Source of the DNA: Lentzea sp. NBRC 105346
GTDB taxonomy: Bacteria; Actinomycetota; Actinomycetes; Mycobacteriales; Pseudonocardiaceae
DNA: 64,000 bases
Reading direction: 5' to 3'
Assembly (NCBI RefSeq): GCF_030269605.1
Contig: NZ_BSTQ01000003.1
Location: forward strand, 186,001 to 250,000
Position 1 is the stretch's first letter, and each line of letters starts with the position of its first letter. Below, piece by piece: positions 43,029 to 52,273 of this stretch. The position numbers and the translations under genes were made by a program. Under the pieces are notes generated by a model that was given only the letters and a program-made list of their open reading frames with translations, searched no databases and was not told the DNA's origin.

Positions 43029-45065
43029 ATGGAGTGGGACCGAATCAGCAGGACCGCGCGTATCACCGTATTGGTCGGGATATGCGTCGTCGTGCTGCTT
43101 CTCCTGCTCCCAGCAGCGATCAAGATGAGCACGGGCGCCGCGGCCCCCGAATATCTCGGCTCGATGCGCGACTGGCTATGGCCCGCCGCGGTCGGCCTCT
43201 CCTTTTTTGCGGTGGGCCTGCTCGTATGGGAACGCGTCCGCGGGGGTGAAACCAGCAGCCGTTCAGCAGCACTCGATCGAGTGGAATCTCGCGTACGAGC
43301 CCGCCTGCACGCTTCGTTGGCGACGCAGAGCCGCATCAAACTCGCACTGGCCCGCCAGCCCCGCGTCTCCGTGCGCGTGGCGGGCGAGGAACTCGACACC
43401 GACGACCTCGAGTCGGTCTTCAACCGCATAGATCAGCCGATCGTGCTACTCGGCTCACCGGGCAGCGGCCGCACGACGTTGATGCTCGACCTGTGCCTGC
43501 GCTTGATCAAGCGCGCCCGCTACGACCCGGAGGCCCCGGTCCCGGTCGTCGTCGATCTGGCTACCTGGTCGGCGTACGACACGCGCGGCCCCATGGAGTT
43601 CGGCGCGTGGCTGCAACGCGAGCTGACCAGGCGTTACGGGATCAGCCGCTCCGCGGGCACGATCTGGCTGCGGCGCAAGCGGCTGGTGGTGCTGGTCGAC
43701 GGTCTCGACGAGGTCACTCCGGCCGACCGCGCCCAGTGCGAGTACGACCTCGCGCCCTACACGTCGGTCCTGTGCTCGTCGCGTCCGGTCGCCGAGTTCG
43801 TGCCGGTGTACGTGCAGCCGCTGACCCGCGGCCAGCTGCAGGAGTACATCGCCGCCGTGTCGCCGCGTTTGGACGGCCTGCAGACCGCTTTGGACAAGGA
43901 GCCCGCGCACTGGGACACGCTGACCACGCCGTTGATGCTCAACCTGGTAGCGCTGACGTACCGCGACCGTGAGGCTGACTTCCCTTCCGACCCCGTTGCC
44001 GGCTACATCGTCGAGCGGCTGGCCGGCCAGCGTGCGGCCGGTCCGACGATTCGGGCTTTGAAGTTCTTGGCTCGTTTGAAACGGCCTGATCTGGCTGCGC
44101 CTGCTCGGTTGCCCCACCGTCGGGCGTGGATCGGCCTGGTTCCTACCCGTCCGTTGTGGCTGCTTTTCGTGCGTGGTGTGCCTGCGGCGCTGGCCGGTGC
44201 TGTTGCCGCGGTGTCTGCTCTGGTCGGTCTGCGGTTCGGGGTTGTTCCTGGGGCTGTTTGTGCGGTCGCTTCGTGTGGGCTGGCCGCCTGGGTGATGCCG
44301 CTGCCGCACGTGTTCCGGCCGCCCGGTCGGGCGCACGGTGTCGTGGTGTGTTTCGTCGGGTTTCTCGGCGGTTTGGTCGGTGGCGGCCTGGCCGTGGCCC
44401 TCGGGTTGTGGCTGGCTGGTTTGACCGTCGGGTGGCCACCACTTGTGTCCTTGTCGGTCGTGCTGGTCGTGACGTTCGTGCTGGCGTTGGGCATGGTTCA
44501 GGGGCAGGCGCCCCTGCCTTGGGCGTTCCTGATCACCGCGATCCCCGGTGTCGCGATGATCTGGACCGGGCCTTCGGTGTTGACCGGGCTGTGCGTCGGG
44601 TTGGTCGTCGGGATCTTCGGTGGCGTGTTCTGTGCGGCCGCCGGCCGGGTTTGGGATTCCGTGCTGCCCGCTCAGCACGCGCGCTTTGTTGTGACGCGGC
44701 CTTGGTGGGTGCAGCCGCTGGTGCCCCTGTTCGGTCTCGCCTGCCTGGTCGGTCTGCCTCGTTTGGACGGTTGGCTGGCTCCTTCTTTGGGCCTGCTGGC
44801 CGGGTTGATGATCACTCCTACTGCGGCTCGCGACTATGTCTGGCCGTTCGATTCGTTGGCCGAGTTCTCGGCCGAGCTGCTGTCACGGCCGCTCGTGGTG
44901 GGTGAGTTGTCCTTGCGGCGCAGGGCTTTGCTGCACCTGGCGTCCGACCGGTTGCTACTGTCTCATGTGGACGGTGAGTACCGGTTCCCGCACTCCGTGC
45001 TGCGCGACCACCTGGCTTCGTGCGACCCGATCGCCCTGTCGGGTGAAGTGCGCCGCCGTTCCTGA
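43029..45065 (+). CDS. Membrane STAND NTPase with NACHT-like domain
   Basis: A 678-aa protein. Two N-terminal membrane helices (about 12-30 and 52-68) are followed by a NACHT-like NTPase (about 135-330) with P-loop GSPGSGRTT (142-150) and Walker B LVVLVDGLDEV (219-229). Then come about eight further membrane segments (370-590) and a short soluble end. The P-loop lysine is replaced by Arg, which may weaken ATP hydrolysis. Actinobacterial membrane NACHT proteins are uncharacterised; some bacterial NACHT proteins act in phage defence, but that is not shown here. ATG 43029 follows GGAGG; GTG 43023 is in frame. Confidence 0.85.
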   Translation: MEWDRISRTARITVLVGICVVVLLLLLPAAIKMSTGAAAPEYLGSMRDWLWPAAVGLSFFAVGLLVWERVRGGETSSRSAALDRVESRVRARLHASLATQSRIKLALARQPRVSVRVAGEELDTDDLESVFNRIDQPIVLLGSPGSGRTTLMLDLCLRLIKRARYDPEAPVPVVVDLATWSAYDTRGPMEFGAWLQRELTRRYGISRSAGTIWLRRKRLVVLVDGLDEVTPADRAQCEYDLAPYTSVLCSSRPVAEFVPVYVQPLTRGQLQEYIAAVSPRLDGLQTALDKEPAHWDTLTTPLMLNLVALTYRDREADFPSDPVAGYIVERLAGQRAAGPTIRALKFLARLKRPDLAAPARLPHRRAWIGLVPTRPLWLLFVRGVPAALAGAVAAVSALVGLRFGVVPGAVCAVASCGLAAWVMPLPHVFRPPGRAHGVVVCFVGFLGGLVGGGLAVALGLWLAGLTVGWPPLVSLSVVLVVTFVLALGMVQGQAPLPWAFLITAIPGVAMIWTGPSVLTGLCVGLVVGIFGGVFCAAAGRVWDSVLPAQHARFVVTRPWWVQPLVPLFGLACLVGLPRLDGWLAPSLGLLAGLMITPTAARDYVWPFDSLAEFSAELLSRPLVVGELSLRRRALLHLASDRLLLSHVDGEYRFPHSVLRDHLASCDPIALSGEVRRRS

Positions 45066-45087
45066 TTTGCCCCTGGTTTTGAACCGA

Positions 45088-45129
45088 CCTTCGTCGCAGG
45101 CCGTACGGCCTGACATGAAGAGACGAAGG
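45088..45129 (+). promoter_or_regulatory. Hairpin in the leader of the triple-repeat gene
   Basis: An outer 8-bp stem CCTTCGTC/GACGAAGG (45088-45095 with 45122-45129) encloses a perfect 16-nt palindrome CAGGCCGTACGGCCTG (45097-45112). The 3' arm covers part of the probable ribosome binding site of the gene at 45141. It could terminate the NACHT transcript or control translation. Confidence 0.55.
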
Positions 45130-45140
45130 GAAGTGAGTGG

Positions 45141-46061
45141 ATGAGACTACCCAAGGGCTGGGCCATACCGGCGGGTTTGTTCACGCTGGTCATCCTCGGT
45201 GGCGGCACCACTTTCGCGCTCGCCGGCTCCTCGTCGGCTGTCTGCGAGGGCCAGAACCTGACGTTCTCGGCCGAGGGCGGTGCGCCAGGGGTGACCAGCA
45301 ACCAGTTCCCGGTCGGCACCCAGCTCCGGATCACCAACCTCGACAACAACAAGTCCACCACCGTGCCGGTCGTCGGCGTGTCCGGCAGCTGTGCGTTGCT
45401 GAATGCCGCGGCGATGGACCAGGTCCGTGAGCCTGGCAAGAACGTCATCCGTCGCAACCGGGTGGAGAAGGTCTCGGGTCCTGCGGCTGCTCCCGCAGCT
45501 CCCGCTGCTCCGGCCGCTTCGGGTCGGGAGGTTTGTCAGGGTCAGGCCCTGACGTTCTCAGCTGACGGTGGCGCTCCCGGCGTCACCAGCAACCAGTTTC
45601 CCGTCGGGACGACGTTGCGCATCACCAACCTCGACAACAACAAGTCCACGACAGTGCCCGTGACCGGCGTCTCCGGCAGCTGTGCCCTGTTGAATTCCGC
45701 GGCCATGGAGCAGGTCCGCGAACCCGGCAAGAACCTGATCCGGCGCAACCGGGTCGAGCTCGTCTCCGGGAAGCCTGCTGCTCCCCCAGTTCCCCAGAGT
45801 TCCCCCGCCGGCGGCCAAGTCGTGTGCGCGGGGTCCACGGTGACGCTCTCCGGCGAGGGCGGTGCACCCGCGGCGTCCAGCAACCAGTTCCCGGCCGGGA
45901 CCAAGCTCCGGATCACCAACCTGGACAACAACAAGTCCACCACGGTGTCCGTGACCGGCGTCTCCGGCAGCTGTGCGCTGCTCAACAACGCGGCCTTCGA
46001 ACAGGTCCGCGAGCCCCGCAAGTTCCTCATCCGCCGGGCGCGGATCGAGAAGGTCGGCTGA
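45141..46061 (+). CDS. Secreted protein of three tandem near-identical domains (RlpA/double-psi-barrel-like)
   Basis: A 306-aa protein with an N-terminal signal or anchor helix (about 8-29) and three tandem units (about 35-112, 132-210, 229-305) joined by Ala/Pro linkers. Each unit has one Cys at the start and one in VSGSCALLN (Cys35/84, 132/181, 229/278), probably a disulfide. Each also has SNQFP-x-GT-x-LRITNLDNNKST and ends in IRR-x-R-x-E. The GT-x-LRITNL-x-N-x-KS segment resembles the double-psi beta-barrel of RlpA/expansin-like proteins, but the DRGP-type catalytic stretch is missing, so it is more likely a binding module. It is 75 bp after the NACHT gene on the same strand. Confidence 0.82.
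   Translation: MRLPKGWAIPAGLFTLVILGGGTTFALAGSSSAVCEGQNLTFSAEGGAPGVTSNQFPVGTQLRITNLDNNKSTTVPVVGVSGSCALLNAAAMDQVREPGKNVIRRNRVEKVSGPAAAPAAPAAPAASGREVCQGQALTFSADGGAPGVTSNQFPVGTTLRITNLDNNKSTTVPVTGVSGSCALLNSAAMEQVREPGKNLIRRNRVELVSGKPAAPPVPQSSPAGGQVVCAGSTVTLSGEGGAPAASSNQFPAGTKLRITNLDNNKSTTVSVTGVSGSCALLNNAAFEQVREPRKFLIRRARIEKVG
45243..46058 (+). repeat. Three tandem coding repeats of about 290 bp
   Basis: Units begin near 45243, 45534 and 45825 and are very similar at DNA level, for example ATCACCAACCTCGACAACAA in the first two and a one-base variant in the third. This indicates recent duplication or gene conversion. Confidence 0.85.
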
Positions 46062-46064
46062 GCC

Positions 46065-46105
46065 TGCGGCGGCGGAGCCTCACGCGCCGAGGCTCCGCCG
46101 CCGCA
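46065..46105 (+). terminator. Strong GC-rich terminator hairpin
   Basis: A 16-bp perfect stem (46065-46080 with 46090-46105; arm TGCGGCGGCGGAGCCT) and a 9-nt loop, starting 4 bases after the stop of the triple-repeat gene. No U-run is present. Confidence 0.85.
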
Positions 46106-46205
46106 GACCACTTCGGACCGGTCGTCTCGAGGCCTCGCCGCCGCAGCCCACTCGGACTGACTGACCCCAGGGTCGGCTGCCGTTTCGTACGTAGTCCGCC
46201 GCTTG

Positions 46206-46247
46206 CCCCCGCGCGCTTCCTTATGCGCTCAAAGCGTACCGCGGGGG
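46206..46247 (-). terminator. Hairpin downstream of the DUF3883 gene
   Basis: CCCCCGCG (46206-46213) pairs with CGCGGGGG (46240-46247), with a smaller inner pairing. It lies about 75 bp past the stop of the minus-strand DUF3883 gene and could end the recQ-DUF3883 transcript. Confidence 0.5.
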
Positions 46248-46323
46248 TCTGACAATTTCGCCGCTCCGCCCCAGGTCGCCGGTTTATCGGTGTTCTGCAC
46301 TTTCGGGTACATCAGCAACACAG

Positions 46324-47553
46324 CTATGGCAGTTGGTACCGGTACTCCGTCGGCGTGAGATGTTCCTCCTCGGCCTGCCACGGCCGGTACTCGCGCAAGT
46401 CCCCACCCGTAGCGCTCTTGTTCACGTAGTCCACCTCGATCCGAGACACCACGAAGAGCGCATGCTCGGCTTCGCAGGTCTCGGGATGATCCACCTCTTG
46501 CCTAGTCAGTGTCACGTGTTCCCGCGCGGTGCGGGTTCCCTTGACCTCCACGTGCAGGTCCTTGAGCTCGGTGTGCACGCAGTCCAGGTCGTAGCCGAGC
46601 TTGAGCGCACCTACGCGTTCGACCTGATAGCCGAGTTTTTCCAGCTTCTCCGCTGCAACGTCCTCGGCTCGCACCTCGATGGCCCGGTTCACGACCGGGT
46701 CCGGCGGCACCCTCCGGCGCGACTCGGCGACCTCCCGGCTCAGGCTGGACTCCAGTGGGCTGTCCACATCGGACCTCTCGTCGCCGCACAGGTCGGCCAG
46801 GAAGACCATCGCATCAGTGAGATCGCGCAGGAGGTCTGCATCCACCAGGTCGCCGGCGTACGTCCACGACCTGATGGCCGCGCCGTCCTGCCTGACCTCC
46901 AACGCGACCTGTGAGCGCACCAGGTACGCGAGCGAGTAGCGCGCATCAGGCCGAACGTGCACCTCGTCGGCGTGCGCGGTGATCTCAAGTACGCCGAGCC
47001 CCAGCCGCGAGGCTTCAGGCCCGACGATCGGGCGCAGCCGGTCCGCGACCGCGGCCGGGTCTCGGCGGCGGAGCGCCTCGGCGAGCCCGAGATCCGCGCG
47101 GCCGGCAAGATCGTCCTCGAGGCGCTTGGCGTCCTGCGGCCCGTAGCCGGGCACCTCCAGCCGCAGCCGGATCTTCTTGGTGGCGTTGCTCGCCTTCGGT
47201 GCACCCGGCTGCTGCCCGACTCGCCCTGCCCGCTCGCCGATCTGCTTGCGCAGGCGGTCCATGTCGCCGTGGTCGACGAGCCGCAATGGCTCGGTGAGCA
47301 ACGCGCGCTGCGCCGATGTCAGCTTCAGCTTGTTGATCGCATGATCGGAGTCGACAAACCCCTCGGTGATCACCGCATTGCGATCCCGCAGCCGGGTGAG
47401 CAGCACGGTCAACGCCTTGCGGTAGTCCGGATTCGTTGCCGGTCTTGAGCCGTGAATGCCGGAGAAGCTCTCCATGATCAGCGCGAGCTGACCGCCGTCC
47501 GCCACCACCGTGTACTGGGCCAGCAGCTCGCGGCCCCCATCGAACGCATGCAT
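46324..47553 (-). CDS. DUF3883 (NO VEIN-type) C-terminal domain protein
   Basis: A 409-aa protein. The N-terminal 270 residues are unrecognised, with an Arg-rich stretch and the region NATKKIRLRLEVPGYG. The C-terminal 130 residues match DUF3883: VNRAIEVRAEDVAAEKLEKL, then GYDLDCV (Asp322/324), HVEVKGT (Glu336, Lys338) and HALFVVSRIEV. The D...E-x-K arrangement fits a PD-(D/E)xK nuclease-like fold. DUF3883 domains are frequent in restriction and phage-defence proteins. The start overlaps the recQ stop by 3 bp (47553-47555), so the two are co-translated and may act together. Confidence 0.82.
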   Translation of the reverse strand: MHAFDGGRELLAQYTVVADGGQLALIMESFSGIHGSRPATNPDYRKALTVLLTRLRDRNAVITEGFVDSDHAINKLKLTSAQRALLTEPLRLVDHGDMDRLRKQIGERAGRVGQQPGAPKASNATKKIRLRLEVPGYGPQDAKRLEDDLAGRADLGLAEALRRRDPAAVADRLRPIVGPEASRLGLGVLEITAHADEVHVRPDARYSLAYLVRSQVALEVRQDGAAIRSWTYAGDLVDADLLRDLTDAMVFLADLCGDERSDVDSPLESSLSREVAESRRRVPPDPVVNRAIEVRAEDVAAEKLEKLGYQVERVGALKLGYDLDCVHTELKDLHVEVKGTRTAREHVTLTRQEVDHPETCEAEHALFVVSRIEVDYVNKSATGGDLREYRPWQAEEEHLTPTEYRYQLP

Positions 47554-49370
47554 CAGCCGGCCAGCACCTCGAGGATCTGTTCGCCGTACTTGGCCAGCTT
47601 GTTCTCACCAACCCCGCTGACCTGCCCCAACTCGTCCAACGACCCCGGCGCCGACGTGGCGATCGCGCGCAACGTCGCATCGTGGAAGATCACGTACGCG
47701 GGCACGCCCTGCTCCCGGGCCGCAGCCGCCCGCCAGGCCCGCAACTGCTCGAACACCGGCTCGGCCTCAGGCGAAAGCTCCACAACAGCAGCCTTGGGCT
47801 TCTTCGACGAAGAGGAAGACGCAGCCTTAGCCGCCCGAACCTCACGGCGCAACATAACGGAACGCTTGCGCCCCAAGACATCCGAGGCAGCCGGGGTCAG
47901 CACAAGAGTCGAATACTCACCCTCGACAGCCAACAACCCCTGAGCCAGCAACTGCCGGACAACCCCACGCCACTCACTCTCGTTGAGGTCCGACCCGATC
48001 CCGAACACGGACAACGAATCGTGGTCGAACTGAATGACCTTGGCCGTCTTCCGCCCCAACAGAATGTCGATGGCCTGACCAGCCCCGAACTTCTGCCCCC
48101 GCTCGTTCTTCAACCGCCACACGGTGGACAACAACTTCTGGGCAACAACAGTCCCATCCCAGGACTCAGGCGGCATCAGACACGTATCGCAGTTCCCACA
48201 AGAGGAAGCAGACTCCCCGAAGTACCCGAGCAACTGGGCCCGCCGGCAGGACACCGACTCGCACAGAGCGAGCATCGCATCGAGGTGCAAAGACTGCCGA
48301 CGGCGATGCGCGAGATCCCCCTCCGAAGACTCGATCATCTTGCGCTGCTGCACCACATCCTGCAGCCCATAAGCCAACCAAGCGGTGGACGGCAACCCAT
48401 CACGCCCAGCGCGACCCGTCTCCTGGTAGTACCCCTCGACCGACTTGGGCAGGTCGAGGTGAGCCACAAAGCGGACGTCCGGCTTGTCGATACCCATCCC
48501 GAAAGCGATGGTCGCAACCATCACCAGCCCATCCTCACGCAGGAACCGAGCCTGGTTGCGAGAACGCACAGACGAATCCAGCCCAGCGTGGTACGGCAAA
48601 GCCGGAATCCCGTTCTCCACCAAGAAGGACGCGTACTTCTCAGTCGACGCACGGGACAGGCAGTACACGATCCCGGAGTCACCGGCGTGCTCACCGCGCA
48701 GCAACTCCAGCAGCTGCTTCTTGGGCTCCTTCTTCGACACGATCCGGTACTGGATGTTCGGCCGGTCGAACGACGCCACGAAGTGGCGGCCGGACTCCAG
48801 GGACAACCGGGAAGCGATCTCCTTGCGCGTCGCCTCGGTGGCCGTGGCCGTCAGGGCGATGCGCGGCACCGAGGGCCACTGTTCGTGCAGCGAGGCCAGC
48901 GACAGGTAGTCCGGGCGGAAATCGTGGCCCCACTGCGACACGCAGTGCGCCTCGTCGATCGCGAACAGGGCGATCTCGCCCTTGTCGAGCAGGCGCAGGG
49001 TGGACTCCGAGCGCAGGCGTTCCGGCGCCAGGTACAGCAGGTCCAGCTCACCCGCCACGTACTCGGCCTCGACCAGGGCTCGCTCGTCCGGGTACTGCGT
49101 CGAGTTGAGGAAACCGGCTCGCACGCCCAGGTCACGCAGCGCGTCGACCTGGTCCTGCATCAGGGCGATCAGGGGCGAGATGACCACGCCCGTGCCGCGG
49201 CGCACCAGGGACGGGACCTGGTAGCACAGCGACTTTCCGCCGCCGGTCGGCATCAGGACCAGCGCGTCACCACCGGCGATGACGTGCTCGACGATCTCCT
49301 TCTGCTCGCCTCGGAACGAGTCGTATCCGAAGACGCGCCGCAACGCGTCTTCGGAGTCTGCGAAGTCCAT
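47553..49370 (-). CDS. recQ: RecQ-family ATP-dependent DNA helicase
   Basis: A 605-aa complete RecQ helicase that unwinds DNA 3'-5' in recombination and repair. Motif I PTGGGKSL (41-48), motif II DEAH (139-142), motif [12 protein letters not shown], the four-Cys zinc site ([12 protein letters not shown]...SCGNCDTC), the RQC winged helix (about 400-500) and a C-terminal HRDC domain (about 530-600) are all present. It is the first gene of a two-gene operon with DUF3883. The ATG at 49370 fits the family start. Confidence 0.95.
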   Translation of the reverse strand: MDFADSEDALRRVFGYDSFRGEQKEIVEHVIAGGDALVLMPTGGGKSLCYQVPSLVRRGTGVVISPLIALMQDQVDALRDLGVRAGFLNSTQYPDERALVEAEYVAGELDLLYLAPERLRSESTLRLLDKGEIALFAIDEAHCVSQWGHDFRPDYLSLASLHEQWPSVPRIALTATATEATRKEIASRLSLESGRHFVASFDRPNIQYRIVSKKEPKKQLLELLRGEHAGDSGIVYCLSRASTEKYASFLVENGIPALPYHAGLDSSVRSRNQARFLREDGLVMVATIAFGMGIDKPDVRFVAHLDLPKSVEGYYQETGRAGRDGLPSTAWLAYGLQDVVQQRKMIESSEGDLAHRRRQSLHLDAMLALCESVSCRRAQLLGYFGESASSCGNCDTCLMPPESWDGTVVAQKLLSTVWRLKNERGQKFGAGQAIDILLGRKTAKVIQFDHDSLSVFGIGSDLNESEWRGVVRQLLAQGLLAVEGEYSTLVLTPAASDVLGRKRSVMLRREVRAAKAASSSSSKKPKAAVVELSPEAEPVFEQLRAWRAAAAREQGVPAYVIFHDATLRAIATSAPGSLDELGQVSGVGENKLAKYGEQILEVLAG

Positions 49371-49401
49371 GGCTCGGGATCGTACTGACGGACCCCGACA
49401 A

Positions 49402-51249
49402 TCAGCGGAGCGTGCCCGTGACCTCCACCGGCACCCTCGAAGCGGTCACAGGCGCGGCCGACCCGACAATCCCGGCTCCTACCAGCGGAATTCGGACCGA
49501 CGTGCCGGACAGGTCGACTGTAAGAGAAGGCAGCTGCGACGGACGACTGATCGCCGATGAGTCCGTGCCGCCGATGATCAACGCCAGGCGGTGGCCGGCG
49601 GGAACGATGTGGTCGGCGGTCGACAGGCGGAACGTCATCGAGTACCTGGTGCCGGGCACCAGCGTCCGCGGCTGCGACAACGACGCGTAGTTCGCCAGGT
49701 CCGCCCAGCCGCGCGCGACGACCTGGGCGTCCACCGAAGCCGACGTCGTTCGGGTGTCGAAGTAGCAGGCGTCGTCACCCGGACGGTTCTCGCCCCAGCA
49801 CGACTCCGTCGACAACGTCTCGATGCCCTCACCCGACCGCGTGACAGCCGATCCGTAGTCCACCAGCAGCGCCGTCAGGTGGGCGGTCGGCGTGGACGAC
49901 GACACCGACACCGTTATCGAGGACGTTCCGGCGATGCGCAGGTCCGACCCCAGCACTGCGGTCGCGTACTGCACCCGTCCGGCCGCACTAGAAACCCACT
50001 TAGAAGGCGTCCCACTGCCGTTGTCCGTGAAAGAAGCCGTACCGGACCCGGCCACGGTTCCGAGCCCCGAAGTCGACGGATAGAACGTCTGCAGTCCGGT
50101 GCCCGCCGGCGGCCACGTGGCATAACGCGCCCACACGTCCGGCGACCGCTCGACGTCGAGCGCGGGCTCGTTCTCGATGCCGTTCGGCACGTCCAGCAGC
50201 CAGCGGTCGAACCAGCGGTTCAGCGTCTTCACCCACTCCGCGCGCCGGAAGTCGAACGGGTCGACGTGCGCGGTCTGCGACAACCAGACCTTGCGCGGCA
50301 CGGAAGCGGGAATCGCCGCCAGGAACTGGCCGTAGTTCAGCGGCTTCACGTTCTGGTCGTGCTGCCCGTGCACGACGAACACCGACGCACGGACATTCGA
50401 AGCCTTGCGCACGAAGTCGCGTTCCTGCCACATCGGCGTGTAATCGCCGTTCGCCGGCGCGCCGGACGTCATTTGCTGCCGCACGGCGCCGCACCGCGAC
50501 TGGGCGTTGGAGTTCTCGAACCCGGAGCCCAGCGAGGTCGGCGTGCCGAAACCGCGGAACGCCACGCCGTCCGAGCGGAACCAGTCGTACCAGGAGCTGA
50601 TGCCCGCGATGGGCACGATCGTCTTCAAACCGGCGATGCCCGTGGCGGCCACACCCTCGGTGACCGTTCCGTCCCACGACTTGCCGATCATGCCGACCGC
50701 ACCGGTCGACCACGAGGCCGAACGAACCGAGCCGCCGGTCACCGCCGAGTAGCCGGTCCGGCGGCCGTTCAGCCAGTCGATCACCGCGGTGCCCGAGCTG
50801 ATCTCCGCCTTGCCGCCGACGTCCACGCAGCCGCGGGAGCGCGACGTGCCCGCGAAGTCGACCAGCACCACCGCGTACCCGCGCGGCACGAAGTAGTTGT
50901 CGTAGAACAGCGGGAACTTCACCGGCACACCGGCCGAGTCGTACGTCTTCTTCTCGCCCTCGTTGCCGCGGCCCGCCGTCGTGTAGTACGGCGACGCGTC
51001 CATGATCACCGGGACCTTCGAGGACACGGCGGGCCGAACGATGTCCGCCGCCACGCGGTCACCGGCGCCGTCGCCGTCCAGGTCAAGACCGGTGTCGACC
51101 CAGACCGTCTCACGCACAGCGTCAGCCAACGAATGGATGGGCTGGGTTACGCCGTTCGCCAGCTTGAACGCCGGTGTGGCGGCCGAAACGGGAACCGGGA
51201 TCACCAGCAGGGTGCCCACCAACGCCAGCAGAACGCGAAGACGCTTCAT
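49402..51249 (-). CDS. Secreted Xaa-Pro dipeptidyl-peptidase (S15/CocE-NonD family)
   Basis: A 615-aa exported peptidase with a signal peptide (about 1-24, ending VSAA). The alpha/beta-hydrolase domain has nucleophile Ser191 (GKSWDGT), acid Asp in [10 protein letters not shown] and His in QTAHVDPF. A jelly-roll C-terminal domain (about 400-610) follows, as in X-Pro dipeptidyl-peptidases and cocaine esterase. It releases Xaa-Pro dipeptides from extracellular peptides. It stands alone, 31 bp upstream (in map order, to the right) of the recQ start, on the same strand. Confidence 0.92.
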   Translation of the reverse strand: MKRLRVLLALVGTLLVIPVPVSAATPAFKLANGVTQPIHSLADAVRETVWVDTGLDLDGDGAGDRVAADIVRPAVSSKVPVIMDASPYYTTAGRGNEGEKKTYDSAGVPVKFPLFYDNYFVPRGYAVVLVDFAGTSRSRGCVDVGGKAEISSGTAVIDWLNGRRTGYSAVTGGSVRSASWSTGAVGMIGKSWDGTVTEGVAATGIAGLKTIVPIAGISSWYDWFRSDGVAFRGFGTPTSLGSGFENSNAQSRCGAVRQQMTSGAPANGDYTPMWQERDFVRKASNVRASVFVVHGQHDQNVKPLNYGQFLAAIPASVPRKVWLSQTAHVDPFDFRRAEWVKTLNRWFDRWLLDVPNGIENEPALDVERSPDVWARYATWPPAGTGLQTFYPSTSGLGTVAGSGTASFTDNGSGTPSKWVSSAAGRVQYATAVLGSDLRIAGTSSITVSVSSSTPTAHLTALLVDYGSAVTRSGEGIETLSTESCWGENRPGDDACYFDTRTTSASVDAQVVARGWADLANYASLSQPRTLVPGTRYSMTFRLSTADHIVPAGHRLALIIGGTDSSAISRPSQLPSLTVDLSGTSVRIPLVGAGIVGSAAPVTASRVPVEVTGTLR

Positions 51250-51337
51250 GGAAATTCACGCTACGGAGACGATCTTTCACCCATCAGGGCCGAAAGTCGG
51301 ATTCCCATAACGCGAGAGACAGACGGAAAATGCCGCG

Positions 51338-52273
51338 ATGACGTTCACCTACGAGGCCCCGCCCACCCGGATCGTGTTCGGCCGGGGCACCGTCGCCCAG
51401 GTCCGCGGTGAGGTGGAACGTCTGCACGGCACCCGCGTCCTGCTCCTCGCCCGGCACGCGGGCGCCGACCGGATCGCCGCCGAACTGGAGGACATCCCGA
51501 CCACGAGGTTCGGCGGGGCGGCCATGCACACGCCGGTCGAGGTCACCGAGCGGGCGCTGACGATCCTGAAGGAGCACGGCGCGGACTGCGTCGTCGCCCT
51601 CGGCGGCGGCTCCACGACGGGCCTGGCCAAGGCGCTGGCCGCGCGCACGGGCGTGCCGCAGCTGATCCTGCCGACGACCTATGCGGGCTCGGAGGTCACG
51701 CCGGTGCTGGGCGAGACCGAGCACGGCGTCAAGAAGACCCGCTCCGGCAAGGAGATCCAGCCCGAGACGGTCATCTACGACGTCGACCTCACCCTCGACC
51801 TGCCGATCGACGTCACGGTCACCAGCGCGATCAACGCCCTCGCGCACGCCGTGGAAGCCCGCAACGCCAACCCGTACGTCGACGCGATCGCCCACCGGGC
51901 CATCCACGGCATCGTGCACGCACTGAGCGGCAATCCGTCCACTGTGGACGCACGAACCGAGCTGCTGCAGAGCGCGTGGCTCGCCGGAACGTGCCTGAGC
52001 GTCGGAATGGGGTTGCACCACAAGCTGTGCCACGTCCTGGGCGGCACGTTCGGCCTGCCGCACGCCGCGACGCACACCGTGGTGCTGCCGCACGTGATCG
52101 CGCCCGAACCGCTGGCGACCACGATCCACGAGATCGCGCGACGCTTCGGCGTGCCCACCTCGCTCCGGGAGCTCGGCATGGCCGAACAGGACCTGCCGAA
52201 GGCCGCCGAACAGGTCCAGCACGACCGCGCGCTGGACATCCTGACCAGGGCCTGGCGCGGCGTCACACCCTGA
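51338..52273 (+). CDS. Maleylacetate reductase-like iron-dependent dehydrogenase, internally shortened
   Basis: A 311-aa member of the iron-alcohol-dehydrogenase superfamily closest to maleylacetate reductases, which use NADH to make 3-oxoadipate in chloroaromatic/resorcinol breakdown. Typical segments: ALGGGSTTGLAKALA (NAD), PTTYAGSEVTPV, NALAHAVEA and GLHHKLCHVLGGTFGLPHAATHTVVLPH (metal region). Relatives are about 350 aa; about 30 residues are missing between VVLPHVIA and IARRFGVPTS, in the helical C-terminal domain. It may therefore be inactive or altered. No aromatic-degradation genes are nearby. The 3' end overlaps the convergent P450 by 11 bp. Confidence 0.85.
   Translation: MTFTYEAPPTRIVFGRGTVAQVRGEVERLHGTRVLLLARHAGADRIAAELEDIPTTRFGGAAMHTPVEVTERALTILKEHGADCVVALGGGSTTGLAKALAARTGVPQLILPTTYAGSEVTPVLGETEHGVKKTRSGKEIQPETVIYDVDLTLDLPIDVTVTSAINALAHAVEARNANPYVDAIAHRAIHGIVHALSGNPSTVDARTELLQSAWLAGTCLSVGMGLHHKLCHVLGGTFGLPHAATHTVVLPHVIAPEPLATTIHEIARRFGVPTSLRELGMAEQDLPKAAEQVQHDRALDILTRAWRGVTP
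51937..51949. repeat. Iterated palindrome GTCCACTGTGGAC, copy 3
   Basis: Lies within the maleylacetate reductase-like gene and encodes S-T-V-D with the rare Thr codon ACT. Confidence 0.6.

Noticed and set aside
47682-49388. 568-codon plus-strand frame opposite recQ
   Set aside because: RecQ has every helicase motif; this frame has none.
49591-51411. 606-codon plus-strand frame
   Set aside because: It is a shadow of the S15 peptidase gene, very Arg-rich, without motifs.
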